Positions 21,887 through 31,512 of a stretch of DNA of 64,000 nucleotides are shown piece after piece. Position numbers and translations under genes: made by a program. Where the stretch lies: positions 41,417 to 105,416 of the forward strand of contig JALGPX010000005.1 of the NCBI GenBank assembly GCA_023515795.1, written 5' to 3'. The DNA comes from Amoeboaphelidium occidentale. Its lineage: Eukaryota; Aphelidiomycota; Aphelidea. The notes beneath the pieces were generated by a model that worked only from the letters and a program-made list of their open reading frames with translations, had not been told where the DNA came from and did no database searches. Numbering within the stretch: position 1 is the first letter of the stretch; each line of letters starts with the position of its first letter.

Positions 21887-23224
21887 ATGATAGATCGAAT
21901 CGGCAGTTCTTCTCTATTTAGCGCCATGTGGTGCAGTTGGCGTAAATCGTGGATATTTTGGGCGTTTTGCTTTTTGAACTTTTGCGTTTTGGTATCCTTG
22001 GCTTTATTCCGCGGTAGCAATGGCGATTTTGGAGTTAACTACGGAATATCGTTGTTTTCCAGTTGGTTCGAAAGACCCAATGCAGAATACAACAAGAGAG
22101 TACCTTCATTCATTATAAATGCGTGGCCTGAGAGGTTTAGAAAATGTTACTTGAGGGCAGACAATGACGAAGATTTCGTTGATCGAAAAGCCACGAAGCC
22201 TAAAGTGGCCATTGTTCAGTCCATTGACAAGGACAGAGTTAATGATGAATTCATCAATGCAACTGCAATGATGAAATGTTATTGTAAGAAGCACGGCTGT
22301 GTTGCAGTGAAGAATATCATGGAAAAAGATCCAGCTAGCTCAATGCACTTCTATTCAAGGCGCTGGGGATCCATACTTCGAGATTACTTTCATACCGCGG
22401 AGTATGTATTTGGCGCAGATACAGATTTGGTCCCAGTTGATTTTAAAAGAGACGTTGCAGACTTTGTTAACGCGATAGAGAAAGAGGATAGTACAAATTC
22501 TGTTTTCATTCATGTTCGACGGAATTACGAAATCACCGCATCATTTTTAGGTTTCAAAACTCAAGATAAGTTTGCAAAGTGTTTTGTAGAGGAACTTCAT
22601 TTAATGGGCACGACTTATCATGCGAACTATGATAACGGAGATCTATTAGAGCTGGTTCTTTCGTTGGTTGCGCCGGATCTTCACAAGGAATGTACTACAA
22701 ATGATCTGAGGAATGCAAATTATGCTTGGGAAGCCAATTCTTTTGTTGATTGCTTCACAAAGGTTTATGATCGATTTTTGCACTCGCATCAGCAACCTTT
22801 ACATCAGCAAACAAGAGACGTCAGTTTTGGCGCCGCAAGCCCTTGGAATATTCCTATTAGGCTATTCTTCCCAATGGAAGGCATTTGGAGATCTTATGAA
22901 GGTCCAGGTGTCCCGAAAGATAGCGGATATGGAATGATTTTTGATTCTGACTTGTTTGTTCACGGTTTCAAACAAATAGGAAGCTTTTTCATCAATGAGA
23001 ATATTACAACATGCGATTCAGAGAGAATGGACAATATTGACATAAGCCATACAGAAATCAGAAAGAACCATACAGAATCTCTGCAATTCGCGTCTGATTG
23101 TTGCTATTGGAGGTATGCAGGGTGTACAGATCCACAGAATGGCATCAATACTTGCCAGAGACAAATACATTGTTTACGTGATTACGCCGGAAAGACTGCT
23201 GTAGGCATAAAGGAATGCTTATGA
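21887..23224 (+). CDS. Type II membrane glycosyltransferase-like protein (DUF273-like)
   Basis: Single exon, 445 aa. A single hydrophobic anchor at residues 22-42 is followed by a luminal domain, the layout of Golgi glycosyltransferases. The core has RRWGSILRDYFHTAEYVF followed by GADTDLVP (DTD at 178-180), which fits the GT-A pattern of a helix leading to a metal-binding DxD. A later segment, IFDSDLFVHGFK, resembles the end of the nematode DUF273 family. The extreme C terminus has six or more cysteines (CCYWRYAGC...CQRQIHC), suggesting disulfides. Donor and acceptor sugars are unknown. It is related in layout to the gene at 27076..28603. The stop is followed at once by TAATAAA. Confidence 0.55.
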   Translation: MIDRIGSSSLFSAMWCSWRKSWIFWAFCFLNFCVLVSLALFRGSNGDFGVNYGISLFSSWFERPNAEYNKRVPSFIINAWPERFRKCYLRADNDEDFVDRKATKPKVAIVQSIDKDRVNDEFINATAMMKCYCKKHGCVAVKNIMEKDPASSMHFYSRRWGSILRDYFHTAEYVFGADTDLVPVDFKRDVADFVNAIEKEDSTNSVFIHVRRNYEITASFLGFKTQDKFAKCFVEELHLMGTTYHANYDNGDLLELVLSLVAPDLHKECTTNDLRNANYAWEANSFVDCFTKVYDRFLHSHQQPLHQQTRDVSFGAASPWNIPIRLFFPMEGIWRSYEGPGVPKDSGYGMIFDSDLFVHGFKQIGSFFINENITTCDSERMDNIDISHTEIRKNHTESLQFASDCCYWRYAGCTDPQNGINTCQRQIHCLRDYAGKTAVGIKECL

Positions 23225-23470
23225 TAATAAAGATTCTTGATCAGTTTCATGCTTTTCAGCTGATTGTTTCAAGTTGAGCCGAGCATAATATGCGAAGATT
23301 TTCAAAGCGATTTTTCAGATTTTTCATTTTGCGAAACAAAATATTTTTCAGGGGCGCAAGAAAAACACGTGCTTTGCTCCTGATTTTTGGCCCAATCGGC
23401 TCAATTTCGATTTTAAGGGGCAGCCGCGCATAAAAGCGGCCATAATCGCGGAGTATTTTCCTAATCAAAA

Positions 23471-25063
23471 ATGAAATCAATATTAGCACTAGTTGTTTCA
23501 ACTTTAGCATTGGCTTCCACCGTCTTTGGTGTTCCTATGCAAAGAGCACAAGGCGGACAAAATGTTGCATCAAGCAGCAATCCAGTTCCACAGCAGCGCG
23601 TTATCGCCGGGGCTGTTGATCCTGCAATGGTTGAACAAGCTTTTCTAGCTGAAGATAAGCAATTAGATGCATTGGGTCGCTCTGCTGGTCAGTCAGCAGA
23701 TTTTGAAGTAACGATGAGACCAATTAAGAATTGGAAAGATAAGTTTGAAATTCATCCTTTTGTTTCCAGCATTCTTCACGGCACTAAACAATTAATTTGC
23801 CAACCGCACGAAGTATTTGTGGTTCATGGGCGTGGCATTGAAGGTTTCTTGGTCACCCGTAATCACGATTTGAGACCTGGTCAATCAGCAGTTAAAGTCA
23901 ATGTTGCTTCAAAACAATTCGGTATGTTGATTTGTGGTCTTTCTAAAGATGATGTTCGTTATTGTCTACCATCTAGTTTCTCTTTGGGATTGGTTGACGC
24001 AAATGATATACTCGATGAAGACAGCATCAGGCGCATTAAGCAATACGTTGTCTACTCCGGAGATTTGAAGGGAAATTATCAAGAATTGGAATCTCGCATG
24101 GAGCGTGTTTTGAAGGAGGCTGTCAATGATGTTCTATCCAAAATGACTGCAGATCAGATTTACGCAGGTGTTGCAAACATTGAAGATTCAGTAAAGTTGA
24201 AGACAAACGAAGAAATGAAGGATTCTGGATTCAAGGTTTTCTCGTGCCAGTTCAGTCCTGTTCGTGACGATAAGAACTTTGGGGCCACTTATTTCTTGAT
24301 GAAGGGAGCTATCGAAAGAAGTCGTCAACAAGCTGAAATCGATAAGTCCCTTATTGAAATTGCCAACAAAGCTGAACTTGACAAACTTGAAGAAGCTGCA
24401 CAAAAAGAAAAGAATATTGCTGAAATCAACAATTCAAAAACCCTTCAAATTTTGAATAAGACCCTTGAAACTGAGCGCAGAGAAGCAGAATTAAGAGCGA
24501 AAAACAACATTAGCTTGGCGGAAACTCAAAAGGATCGTGAAATTAGCGCAGCTAAATTCGAAAAAGAGAGTCAGATTGCAAAGGACAACGCCAATAACGA
24601 CGTAAAAATCAACAATCAAAAACTCCAAGTCGCTTATTGCCAAGCAGAAGCTGAATTGAGACTTGCTGAAGCAGAGAGAGATAGATTAGGTGAATTGCGT
24701 GTCGAAAAAATCGCAGTAGAAATTCAAAATCAGATAAATCTAACTAAAGCAGAAAATGATGCAAGGATCAAGGTCATTGAAGCGCGGGCTGAGGCTGAAA
24801 AAATCAAAGCAATGGTACAGGCTCTTGGTACACCAGAAAATTACTTGCAGTACTTCTGTATGAGTTCCGGCTATGGATTGAAGATCGCCGAGACTAACGC
24901 TGCAATGATGAATGGCATGGCACCAAGACTTTCCGTTATCACTAATGGCGCATCTTCTGGTGCCGAATCTGGCGCTTCCGCTGGTGATGCATTAGTTGAA
25001 TTCGCAAAGAAAGTCAAGACAATGAACAGTGCTTACGCCCATGCTGGTTTTGGGCAAGAGTAA
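23471..25063 (+). CDS. Secreted SPFH/band-7 domain protein
   Basis: Single exon, 530 aa. It opens with a clear signal peptide (MKSILALVVSTLALASTVFG, cleavage near residue 20). Residues about 90-260 look like an SPFH/band-7 fold (EVFVVHGRGIEGFLV, LESRMERVLKEAVNDVLS, GFKVFSCQFSPV). Residues about 270-450 are a long charged coiled coil rich in Ala/Glu/Lys, with AEAEKIKAMVQALGTPENY at the end, as in flotillin and stomatin-type proteins. Those relatives act on the cytoplasmic face of membranes and normally have no signal peptide, so a secreted version is unusual. A TATA-like ATAAAAG lies about 40 bp upstream of the ATG and AATAAA at 25082. The function is unknown; a structural extracellular or vesicle-lumen protein is one guess. 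Confidence 0.65.
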   Translation: MKSILALVVSTLALASTVFGVPMQRAQGGQNVASSSNPVPQQRVIAGAVDPAMVEQAFLAEDKQLDALGRSAGQSADFEVTMRPIKNWKDKFEIHPFVSSILHGTKQLICQPHEVFVVHGRGIEGFLVTRNHDLRPGQSAVKVNVASKQFGMLICGLSKDDVRYCLPSSFSLGLVDANDILDEDSIRRIKQYVVYSGDLKGNYQELESRMERVLKEAVNDVLSKMTADQIYAGVANIEDSVKLKTNEEMKDSGFKVFSCQFSPVRDDKNFGATYFLMKGAIERSRQQAEIDKSLIEIANKAELDKLEEAAQKEKNIAEINNSKTLQILNKTLETERREAELRAKNNISLAETQKDREISAAKFEKESQIAKDNANNDVKINNQKLQVAYCQAEAELRLAEAERDRLGELRVEKIAVEIQNQINLTKAENDARIKVIEARAEAEKIKAMVQALGTPENYLQYFCMSSGYGLKIAETNAAMMNGMAPRLSVITNGASSGAESGASAGDALVEFAKKVKTMNSAYAHAGFGQE

Positions 25064-25139
25064 ATTCGTTCTAATGCGAACAATAAATTTTTTGAATCGA
25101 AAGGCGATGCTGCAATTCCTAGCATTTAAATTTAATTAA

Positions 25140-26006
25140 TCAAAGCTTTAGTGTCAACTTAATATCGACATAGTGATGATTAGAACCTTTTTCATAGCTT
25201 CGTAATTCTGTCGACATGTTTTCGATGGAAGTTTTGGTACTTTGGCAAAAAATTGAAATCAGCACAGGAACGAAATGCTCCTTGATAAGTTCATAAAACG
25301 CCTTTTCATTTTGCTGTGCTAACATACACACCGGGCTCTGCATAAATACATGGCTGTGTTTCATTAATGCTCCAAGGGATTTTAAGTTTAAGCTCAGAGA
25401 TGGAGTTTCATTGTTGAATCTCTGAAACTCACAATGAATTTGACATGATCTTACTGTAATTTTCATCTTCAAACTCACGCTCTTTTCAGTCTCCTTTTTG
25501 AACCTAGCCCATGAAACATCCAGAAAGCTTTGGAGATACAAGTCATTTTTCTGAACCATTCTGCGGCATAGCTGAATGGCCAAATCACAAATCTGTAATT
25601 CTGCTTCGCGATAAATCACGTCCGCAACATCAGTCACGCAACTAATCTCAGAACCTTCGACAAAACCACAAAAATCCTGCGGCAAAGGAAAGCCCAAATA
25701 ATTGAAAGTTAAAGCAAGACTTTTCATCGTGTCAGCAACATTGCATTCGTGCTCCTTCTTTGCAAATAGGTAAATCTCACGCAGCGGCAATTCGCCTGTC
25801 TCAAAATGCGTCAAAACAGCCTCGAGCAACTCTGGATGATCAAGTGTTAGCATATATTGACCAGAACCATTCCTTGTGGACATCATCTGATCTTCTTTCA
25901 AGAGATTATAAAGGAAGGAGTCTTTCGGGAATCGTTCAAACAAATCTCTTGAGATTTCGATCACTCTACCGTTATTCGCACAAATCTGAAAATCGCTAAT
26001 AGTCAT
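25140..26006 (-). CDS. BTB/POZ-like domain protein
   Basis: Single exon, 288 aa. The N-terminal 80 residues (ICANNGRVIEISRDLFERFP, FLYNLLKED, LDHPELLEAVLTHFETGELPL) match the shape of a T1-type BTB domain: a short beta hairpin, a phrase equivalent to RFP-DS-L, and a helix ending in a YxxTGEL-like motif. The rest has no domain I recognise. BTB proteins mediate oligomerisation and often recruit substrates to cullin-3 ligases. It is tail-to-tail with the SPFH gene, with 76 bp between stops. The next minus-strand gene ends 71 bp upstream of it. Confidence 0.5.
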   Translation of the reverse strand: MTISDFQICANNGRVIEISRDLFERFPKDSFLYNLLKEDQMMSTRNGSGQYMLTLDHPELLEAVLTHFETGELPLREIYLFAKKEHECNVADTMKSLALTFNYLGFPLPQDFCGFVEGSEISCVTDVADVIYREAELQICDLAIQLCRRMVQKNDLYLQSFLDVSWARFKKETEKSVSLKMKITVRSCQIHCEFQRFNNETPSLSLNLKSLGALMKHSHVFMQSPVCMLAQQNEKAFYELIKEHFVPVLISIFCQSTKTSIENMSTELRSYEKGSNHHYVDIKLTLKL

Positions 26007-26077
26007 TTTATTGGAGAAGTATTCAGTTTCTTAAAGATTTCAAAATTGTATTCCGTGATGAGTCACCACGATTCTGA

Positions 26078-26833
26078 TTAGAACTTCTTCCCAAGAACAT
26101 GCAGAATTTCCGTGCGATAACCAATTAATAATCTTATTTCTTTTAATTTATCATCAGTCAGTCCTGGTAAGTTTACATGATTTATGCCATGTTGATCAAA
26201 TGCATCGCTGATAACCTGTATGTATTTATCAGGGTGCCTATTCTCACGCAGAGCTTCGTAGAATTTATCCATACTGTTAAAATTGACTGACTTAGCATTT
26301 GAAACTTCCTGATTCCCAGTATTATATTCTAGAGGAGGATTGACCTGCAGTTTATCACCTTCTGTGAAAAAATAATATTTGTGTTTGTCGCGTAAACAGG
26401 ATACCGCGGAAATTATACAATAATGTCCATCTGAATCTCGCGAATACAATTTCCTTGCGGGAGTTTTCAAATCAAGATCTTTCGACAAAGTCATTTTTGC
26501 CAGGAACGACTCCATCGATAAGCCTGACATCTCTGTGACATCAAATAACACACAGTATCCATTAGTAGCTTCAATTGTAACAATATCCTCTTCCGATAAA
26601 TCTGAGAAGTGATCTATTAACACAGATTTCAATTCATTTAGTAGTTGGAATATATTCAATTCCACAGACAATGCAACTTTCACATTTGTATGATAACGTC
26701 TTGATGGTTCATGCAGCCTTTTCTCGACGCGAAACCAAACCTTCTTTGGTGACAGAAACTCTTCGATCGCAGTTTGGAGTCCGCTGCAATCTTTTGGGAT
26801 GGTACATTCAAACAAGCGTCCATGCTGACTCAT
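26078..26833 (-). CDS. Hypothetical protein with SAM-like C-terminal domain
   Basis: Single exon, 251 aa, no signal peptide or membrane segment. The final 65 residues (FYEALRENRHPDKYIQVI, LPGLTDDKLKEIRLLIGYRT, ILHVLGKKF) have the helix pattern and the LT-DDLKE-GI-GxR-KIL-xI logic of a sterile alpha motif, a protein-protein interaction fold. The first 180 residues are mixed alpha/beta and not recognised. No function is assigned. Confidence 0.45.
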   Translation of the reverse strand: MSQHGRLFECTIPKDCSGLQTAIEEFLSPKKVWFRVEKRLHEPSRRYHTNVKVALSVELNIFQLLNELKSVLIDHFSDLSEEDIVTIEATNGYCVLFDVTEMSGLSMESFLAKMTLSKDLDLKTPARKLYSRDSDGHYCIISAVSCLRDKHKYYFFTEGDKLQVNPPLEYNTGNQEVSNAKSVNFNSMDKFYEALRENRHPDKYIQVISDAFDQHGINHVNLPGLTDDKLKEIRLLIGYRTEILHVLGKKF

Positions 26834-27075
26834 TCTAGTGAAAATGATTTTCCTTTTTGAAATAAACGTGAAGAAATGCTACTTATCCAATCATCATCAT
26901 GGAGTGAGGTGTTCAAGTAAATAACCAGAAGTCTTCTAGCGATTCTGTGGAGTATGGAATTTATTATTTAAAGATTGCCACGAGAGCGATATTAACAAAT
27001 CGAAAGTCTTCATAAAAGGTTCTCTCATTTTACTTTTCTTTTTGAAGAGCGATTGAAATAGCGCAGCGTGAACTA

Positions 27076-28603
27076 ATGGCAATTTTCCACAAAGATTTGT
27101 ACACCAGCAAATATAAGTCCCTATTGTGTCTCTCCTTTGCTGTTGCTCTCAACGTTTGCTTATGCATGTATACCCTTCATGTATTAAGTTCGTCGAAGAA
27201 CGAGGGGACATGTATTCCGGCAGAAGGGAGCGACAGGGCAGACATCCACGTCAAACTAAAGGAGTCTTTCATTCTGTATAGCAACATGAGCGAGAAACAT
27301 AATCTTTGTGTCGAACGCTGTGAAGAAGCAATCCAGAATTTGGAGCGAACGATGGATAAACCAAAGCCAAAAATTACCATAGAAGCAGTTGGATATTTCG
27401 CAAGACCTATTCTTGAGCTCGACGATAGTTTTACCGACATTTGGAGTAAGAATCCTTTATCGGAAGATTATGAGCCTTACAGTAGCTGGACTTCAAATGC
27501 TATTCCGCATGTATTGGCGCTTATTGGGACAATTTGTCACGAGTATGTGGAAGTTCATATACGGCAGTTTCTACTTTACAATGATATTATGCATGTGTTA
27601 TCGACTCCAGAGTGTCAGGAGTAAGTTGAAGCTTGGTATGAAATTAACTTTGTTAAGAAAGTACCGTGCTGCTGGAGCAATGGTACATAATGTTTACGAC
27701 TACATGGAAAGCGCTGATCGATTTGACCGCCTTTATCCACGTGTTCTTCCTAATGGTGACGGTACCGGTTCCAGGCGTGCTTTTGAATTGTCTTGCTTTC
27801 AGAGGTGGTATATTATTAAGGATTTTATGCGGAAGAATAAGATTCCCCGCGTGTTTTCTGCTGATGCCGACACTCTGATATTTGTCAACGTCACGGAGCA
27901 TATCCTTAAACACTTTGCTGACGATAAGATAATTCTAATGTGGAATTATCCGACTGTTAGTAACAGTTACATATCTTTTGATTATGAAGGTATTACAGAT
28001 ATGCTGGCGTTCTTCGATTATTTCTTCACCCATTTGAGCTTATACTTGCCTAATGTAAAAGAGGGAAACTTCTTTTTGTATATGAATGATATGAACTTAT
28101 CAAAGATTTACGGCATCAAGGCAATTTGTGGGTCAAATTGGGAGACCTGTCCACTTTTAGCTAACGACTCCGTGCCTAAGAATCATGATGCATTTTACAA
28201 TACTGCTTATGTGTTTCAACCACGACTGGCATTTTTGGTTGAGAAAGTGGCTGCTATCATTCCATCCAGTTGGACAGATTCTTCCAAAAGTCTCTTATCC
28301 TTTGATAACAACATCGCTTCTCCTCTTTCGATTTATGAAACAGTTGAAACTTTAAAGCGTGTTACATTCTATAATGGAGGTACATACTTGACACTAAAGA
28401 GTGAAGCATGTCCAGCAATTTTGGAAGAATTTCCATGGACTGAAAGCGGAACTAATTGTTCTTTCCAGACTTTAGGCTTACACTTTTATAGCTACTACAA
28501 GAATTTGATGAGCAATTACACTTTAACCGAAAAATTTGTGGGTGATGATAGCTATTGTTCATGTTTAACCGATGGTTGTGACAATTGCGCCGGCCTACAG
28601 TAA
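27076..28603 (+). CDS. Type II membrane glycosyltransferase-like protein, GT-A type
   Basis: Two exons, 27076..27620 and 27658..28603 (37-nt intron), give 496 aa. An N-terminal signal anchor lies at residues 15-37. The luminal part holds CFQRWYIIKDFMRKNKIPRV followed by FSADADTLIF, with DAD at about 250-252. This resembles nucleotide-sugar transferases in which a helix RWFxLRDFMxxN precedes a metal-binding DSD. The C terminus is Cys-rich (SYCSCLTDGCDNC). The spacing of a hydrophobic anchor, a stem with coiled-coil character (KHNLCVERCEEAIQNLERTM) and a GT-A core suggests a Golgi enzyme. The sugar specificity is unknown. A TATA-like ATAAAAGG lies about 60 bp upstream. Confidence 0.55.
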
Positions 28604-28866
28604 CTAAAGCTCAAAGCTTTTGAGACAATAATTTTAATCATAAAATAATTATTATTATTCACTTTACATGTTTAGTTTTAGTTCAATTAGTCAGTCTAAC
28701 TAATGATAAAATGAACTTTAAGCGCCCAAATCACATAAAGTGACACCCCTATGGACACAAGACAATCCTGCTAGCAAATCTCTTTCTTCTCATGTGATAT
28801 TCTAGCAAAACGATTTTTCAAGTATTCGAAGCTGATGAATTGAACCAATAGCCATTATCTGAATGT

Positions 28867-29700
28867 ATGCGCTGGCATTTTCGAAAGTTTTTGTTATCTC
28901 GTTCCGATATGTCAAAGATATTGAAGGAATTATGCTCTGATGAGAATGAACTAAAAAAGTTTCAAGAATTAGAGAGTTATTTTGCAGATTTAGATGTTTC
29001 AGATATCGATATCCTGTCTGATACTAAAGATCTAATTCAGGACGTTGAACCAGCACACAGACTGAGAATGAGGGTGTTTATAAAGAAATACCTGGAACCA
29101 AGACGGCAGGCAAAATTTGTTGGTTCTAGAAAAGTAGCAGAAGGGTTGCACGAAGAGGGAAGATTTTTGTATGTTCAAGGTGGTGCTTTAATCTCAAATG
29201 CATTTGCTACTGTTGATTCCGAGCGTTTGACTATTGCTCGCTTTCATGAAAGTCTGCTGGAAGATCCTGGTCAAATTAAATATATCGACATGTCCATGAA
29301 CGATCTATTGTCTTCAGATTTGCGTTTGGTTGCGGATATGATCACGGATCTTTCAGAGAAGAATATGATCGGAACGAATGGATTGATTTTGAATTTGTCT
29401 GATAATAGGATTCACGGATGTGGAATTTTAAACTCTGTCAATGATCAAGCCCTTCATACAATTATTAGCATCGTTAAATTTGTGGATTTACGCGCGAATC
29501 CTTTTGTTTCAGTTGATCGCAGAGATTTCTTTGAGAGCTTCACACCCGACTCTGCAGCATGCTCAAAGTTGATATGGGTACACGAATTTCATTTGAACAC
29601 TCACGGATGGCGTCGCTTTGTTCCTGAAAATGTAATTGATAAAGTAATTGAAATCCATAGGGAATATTACGCCTGGATGAAAGAAAATGGGCAGACATGA
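28867..29700 (+). CDS. Hypothetical protein with SAM-like and leucine-rich-repeat-like parts
   Basis: Single exon, 277 aa; an alternative start is the ATG at 28909. The N-terminal part (FQELESYFADLDVSDIDIL, AHRLRMRVFIKKYL) has the helical pattern of a SAM domain. Residues about 135-220 read like irregular leucine-rich repeats (IKYIDMSMNDL, GLILNLSDNRIHGCG, VKFVDLRANPF). No signal peptide. Function unknown. It shares the SAM-like theme with the gene at 26078..26833. Confidence 0.45.
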   Translation: MRWHFRKFLLSRSDMSKILKELCSDENELKKFQELESYFADLDVSDIDILSDTKDLIQDVEPAHRLRMRVFIKKYLEPRRQAKFVGSRKVAEGLHEEGRFLYVQGGALISNAFATVDSERLTIARFHESLLEDPGQIKYIDMSMNDLLSSDLRLVADMITDLSEKNMIGTNGLILNLSDNRIHGCGILNSVNDQALHTIISIVKFVDLRANPFVSVDRRDFFESFTPDSAACSKLIWVHEFHLNTHGWRRFVPENVIDKVIEIHREYYAWMKENGQT

Positions 29701-29819
29701 TCTAATCACTAACTGAGTAAATTCTAAAAATCGTTTAAACCGGAATTTCACCATCTGAAACAGTCGTTTTAACTTTGATTCCATCGCTGTCTTTTCTTAA
29801 ATACCCAGCGCGAGATTAA

Positions 29820-30161
29820 ATGGCAGCCTCCAAAAACGCATCAATTCAAAGCCCAGAACAAACAGAAGCACATTTACCTGTTGGTGTCTGCGTTAAAGTT
29901 TCCAGCTTGAGACCAAAATATAGCGACCTGAAACAATGGTGCGCAGTGCCTGGACATTTACTTGCTACAAGACATGGTCTTGATAAATCTCTGAAGTTGT
30001 TTGAAAAGTATCTGAGTGAAAAGCTCTCCGTCGATGCTGCTACAAGAGAAAGATTCATGAAACTGTCTGCCTGTAAAGAACTGGGATGTTTTTGTAATCC
30101 TGCAGAAAAGTGTCATCGCGACATAATAATCAGAAAGCTTTATGAACTAATACAAAGTTAA
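29820..30161 (+). CDS. DUF4326-like small protein
   Basis: Single exon, 113 aa. The C-terminal half contains KLSACKELGCFCNPAEKCHR followed by DIIIRKLYEL, matching the LxGKxLGCWCxPxxCHxDVLxxL signature of DUF4326 proteins, where the Cys and His may bind metal. The N-terminal part (VCVKVSSLRPKYSDLKQW) is also consistent. The family is found in bacteria, phages and scattered eukaryotes, and its function is unknown. No signal peptide. About 165 bp of spacer follow before DMC1. Confidence 0.55.
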   Translation: MAASKNASIQSPEQTEAHLPVGVCVKVSSLRPKYSDLKQWCAVPGHLLATRHGLDKSLKLFEKYLSEKLSVDAATRERFMKLSACKELGCFCNPAEKCHRDIIIRKLYELIQS

Positions 30162-30272
30162 TACTATTTCAATAAGCATTAATCATTTGTTAAAACGCGT
30201 AACTTGAGTGACTCATCATTTCAACGCGAAACACGTGAATTTGACGCGTGAATTTTCTCACCAACAGAATAG

Positions 30273-30280
30273 TATAAATA
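30273..30280 (+). promoter_or_regulatory. TATA box of DMC1
   Basis: TATAAATA, 47 bp upstream of the DMC1 start codon. The same octamer occurs at 45108..45115 at a similar distance (57 bp) before the MARK kinase, which supports a real promoter element and short 5' leaders. Confidence 0.6.
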
Positions 30281-30326
30281 CCGCCCTCAAATGTACCCCA
30301 TTTTTCATTCCACTCTGAAATTCTGA

Positions 30327-31461
30327 ATGCAGTCTCAACTGAAACAACAACAGGAAGATGTCAATGCTACACAAGATCAACAGAATGACTCATCCTTAAA
30401 CGACGAAGTAAACAAACCCCAAACAAACAAACACTAACATATAAGGAAACATACTTTCAGGATATTGATGAATTACAGAATGAAGGAATAGGAATGGCTG
30501 ATATAACAAAATTGAAACAGGCAGGATTGTGCACTGTTAAAGGAGTCCAAATGACTGTTAAAAGAAATCTACTGAAAATCAAAGGAATGTCTGAACAGAA
30601 AGTTGACAAGATTCTGGAAGCGTGTAGAAAACTGAATAATTGTGGTTTCATCTCTGCAAAAGAATGTGAAGTCAGAAGACAGTCAATCTACAGAATATCA
30701 ACAGGATCAAAAGAATTTGACAGATTATTGGGTGGAGGAGGAATACAGTCAATGTCAATAACTGAAGTATTTGGAGAATTCCGCTGTGGCAAGACGTAAG
30801 TTGTTGTTTCAGAAGTTCCCATAGCTAACATTTAAGCCAGTTGTCTCATACTCTTTGTGTTACGTGTCAGTTGCCCGTTAGTGAAGGTGGCGCATCAGGA
30901 AAGGCAGCATACATTGACACTGAAGGAACATTCAGACCAGAAAGATTGAAACAGATTGCAGAACGTTTTAATTTGGATCCTGATGAAGTTTGTGATAATG
31001 TTATTTATGCTCGTGCTTTTAATTCAGAACATCAAATGGAATTAATAACTCAGATTGCTGCTAAATTTGCAGAAGAAAGGGGTGTCTATAGGATTCTAAT
31101 TGTTGATTCCATAATTGCCTTGTTTCGTAGTGATTACTGTGGCAGAGGTGAATTGGCTGAGCGTCAACAGAAGCTGAATCAAATGTTGTCTCGTTTAATG
31201 AAGATCAGTGAAGAATTCAATGTTGCTGTATTCATTACAAATCAAATGCAATCTGATCCTGGTGCTGGAATGTCATTTGTTCCTGATCCAAAGAAACCTG
31301 TTGGTGGATGTATTCTTGCTCATGCTTCAACAACAAGAATATCTCTAAGAAAAGGAAGAGGAGAAACAAGAATAGCAAAAGTATATGATTCTCCTGATGT
31401 GTGTGAGTCAGAAGCTGTGTATGCGATAACAGAAGGAGGGATACAAGATGGCAGTGATTAG
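30327..31461 (+). CDS. DMC1: Meiotic recombinase DMC1
   Basis: Exons 30327..30407, 30461..30795 and 30837..31461 (introns 53 and 41 nt) give 346 aa, against 340 in human. The helix-hairpin-helix N-terminal domain is present ([20 protein letters not shown]). Walker A GEFRCGKT (132-139) is split by the second intron. Walker B is [10 protein letters not shown], followed by [19 protein letters not shown], the L2 loop region [16 protein letters not shown] and [27 protein letters not shown], the [13 protein letters not shown] block and the overall pattern favour DMC1 over RAD51. It forms filaments on single-stranded DNA and performs strand exchange between homologues, so the organism very likely has a sexual cycle. 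Confidence 0.93.
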
Positions 31462-31512
31462 AAGCAGAAGATTCTCTTTTTTTTCCAAGCAATAAGAAAC
31501 AACAACGGAGAA

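Noticed and set aside
31235-31492. Minus-strand frame antisense to DMC1 and frames antisense to tyrosinase stalks
   Set aside because: These are shadows of biased codon use (Ser/Thr/Arg repeats) on the coding strand. They have no start context or homology.
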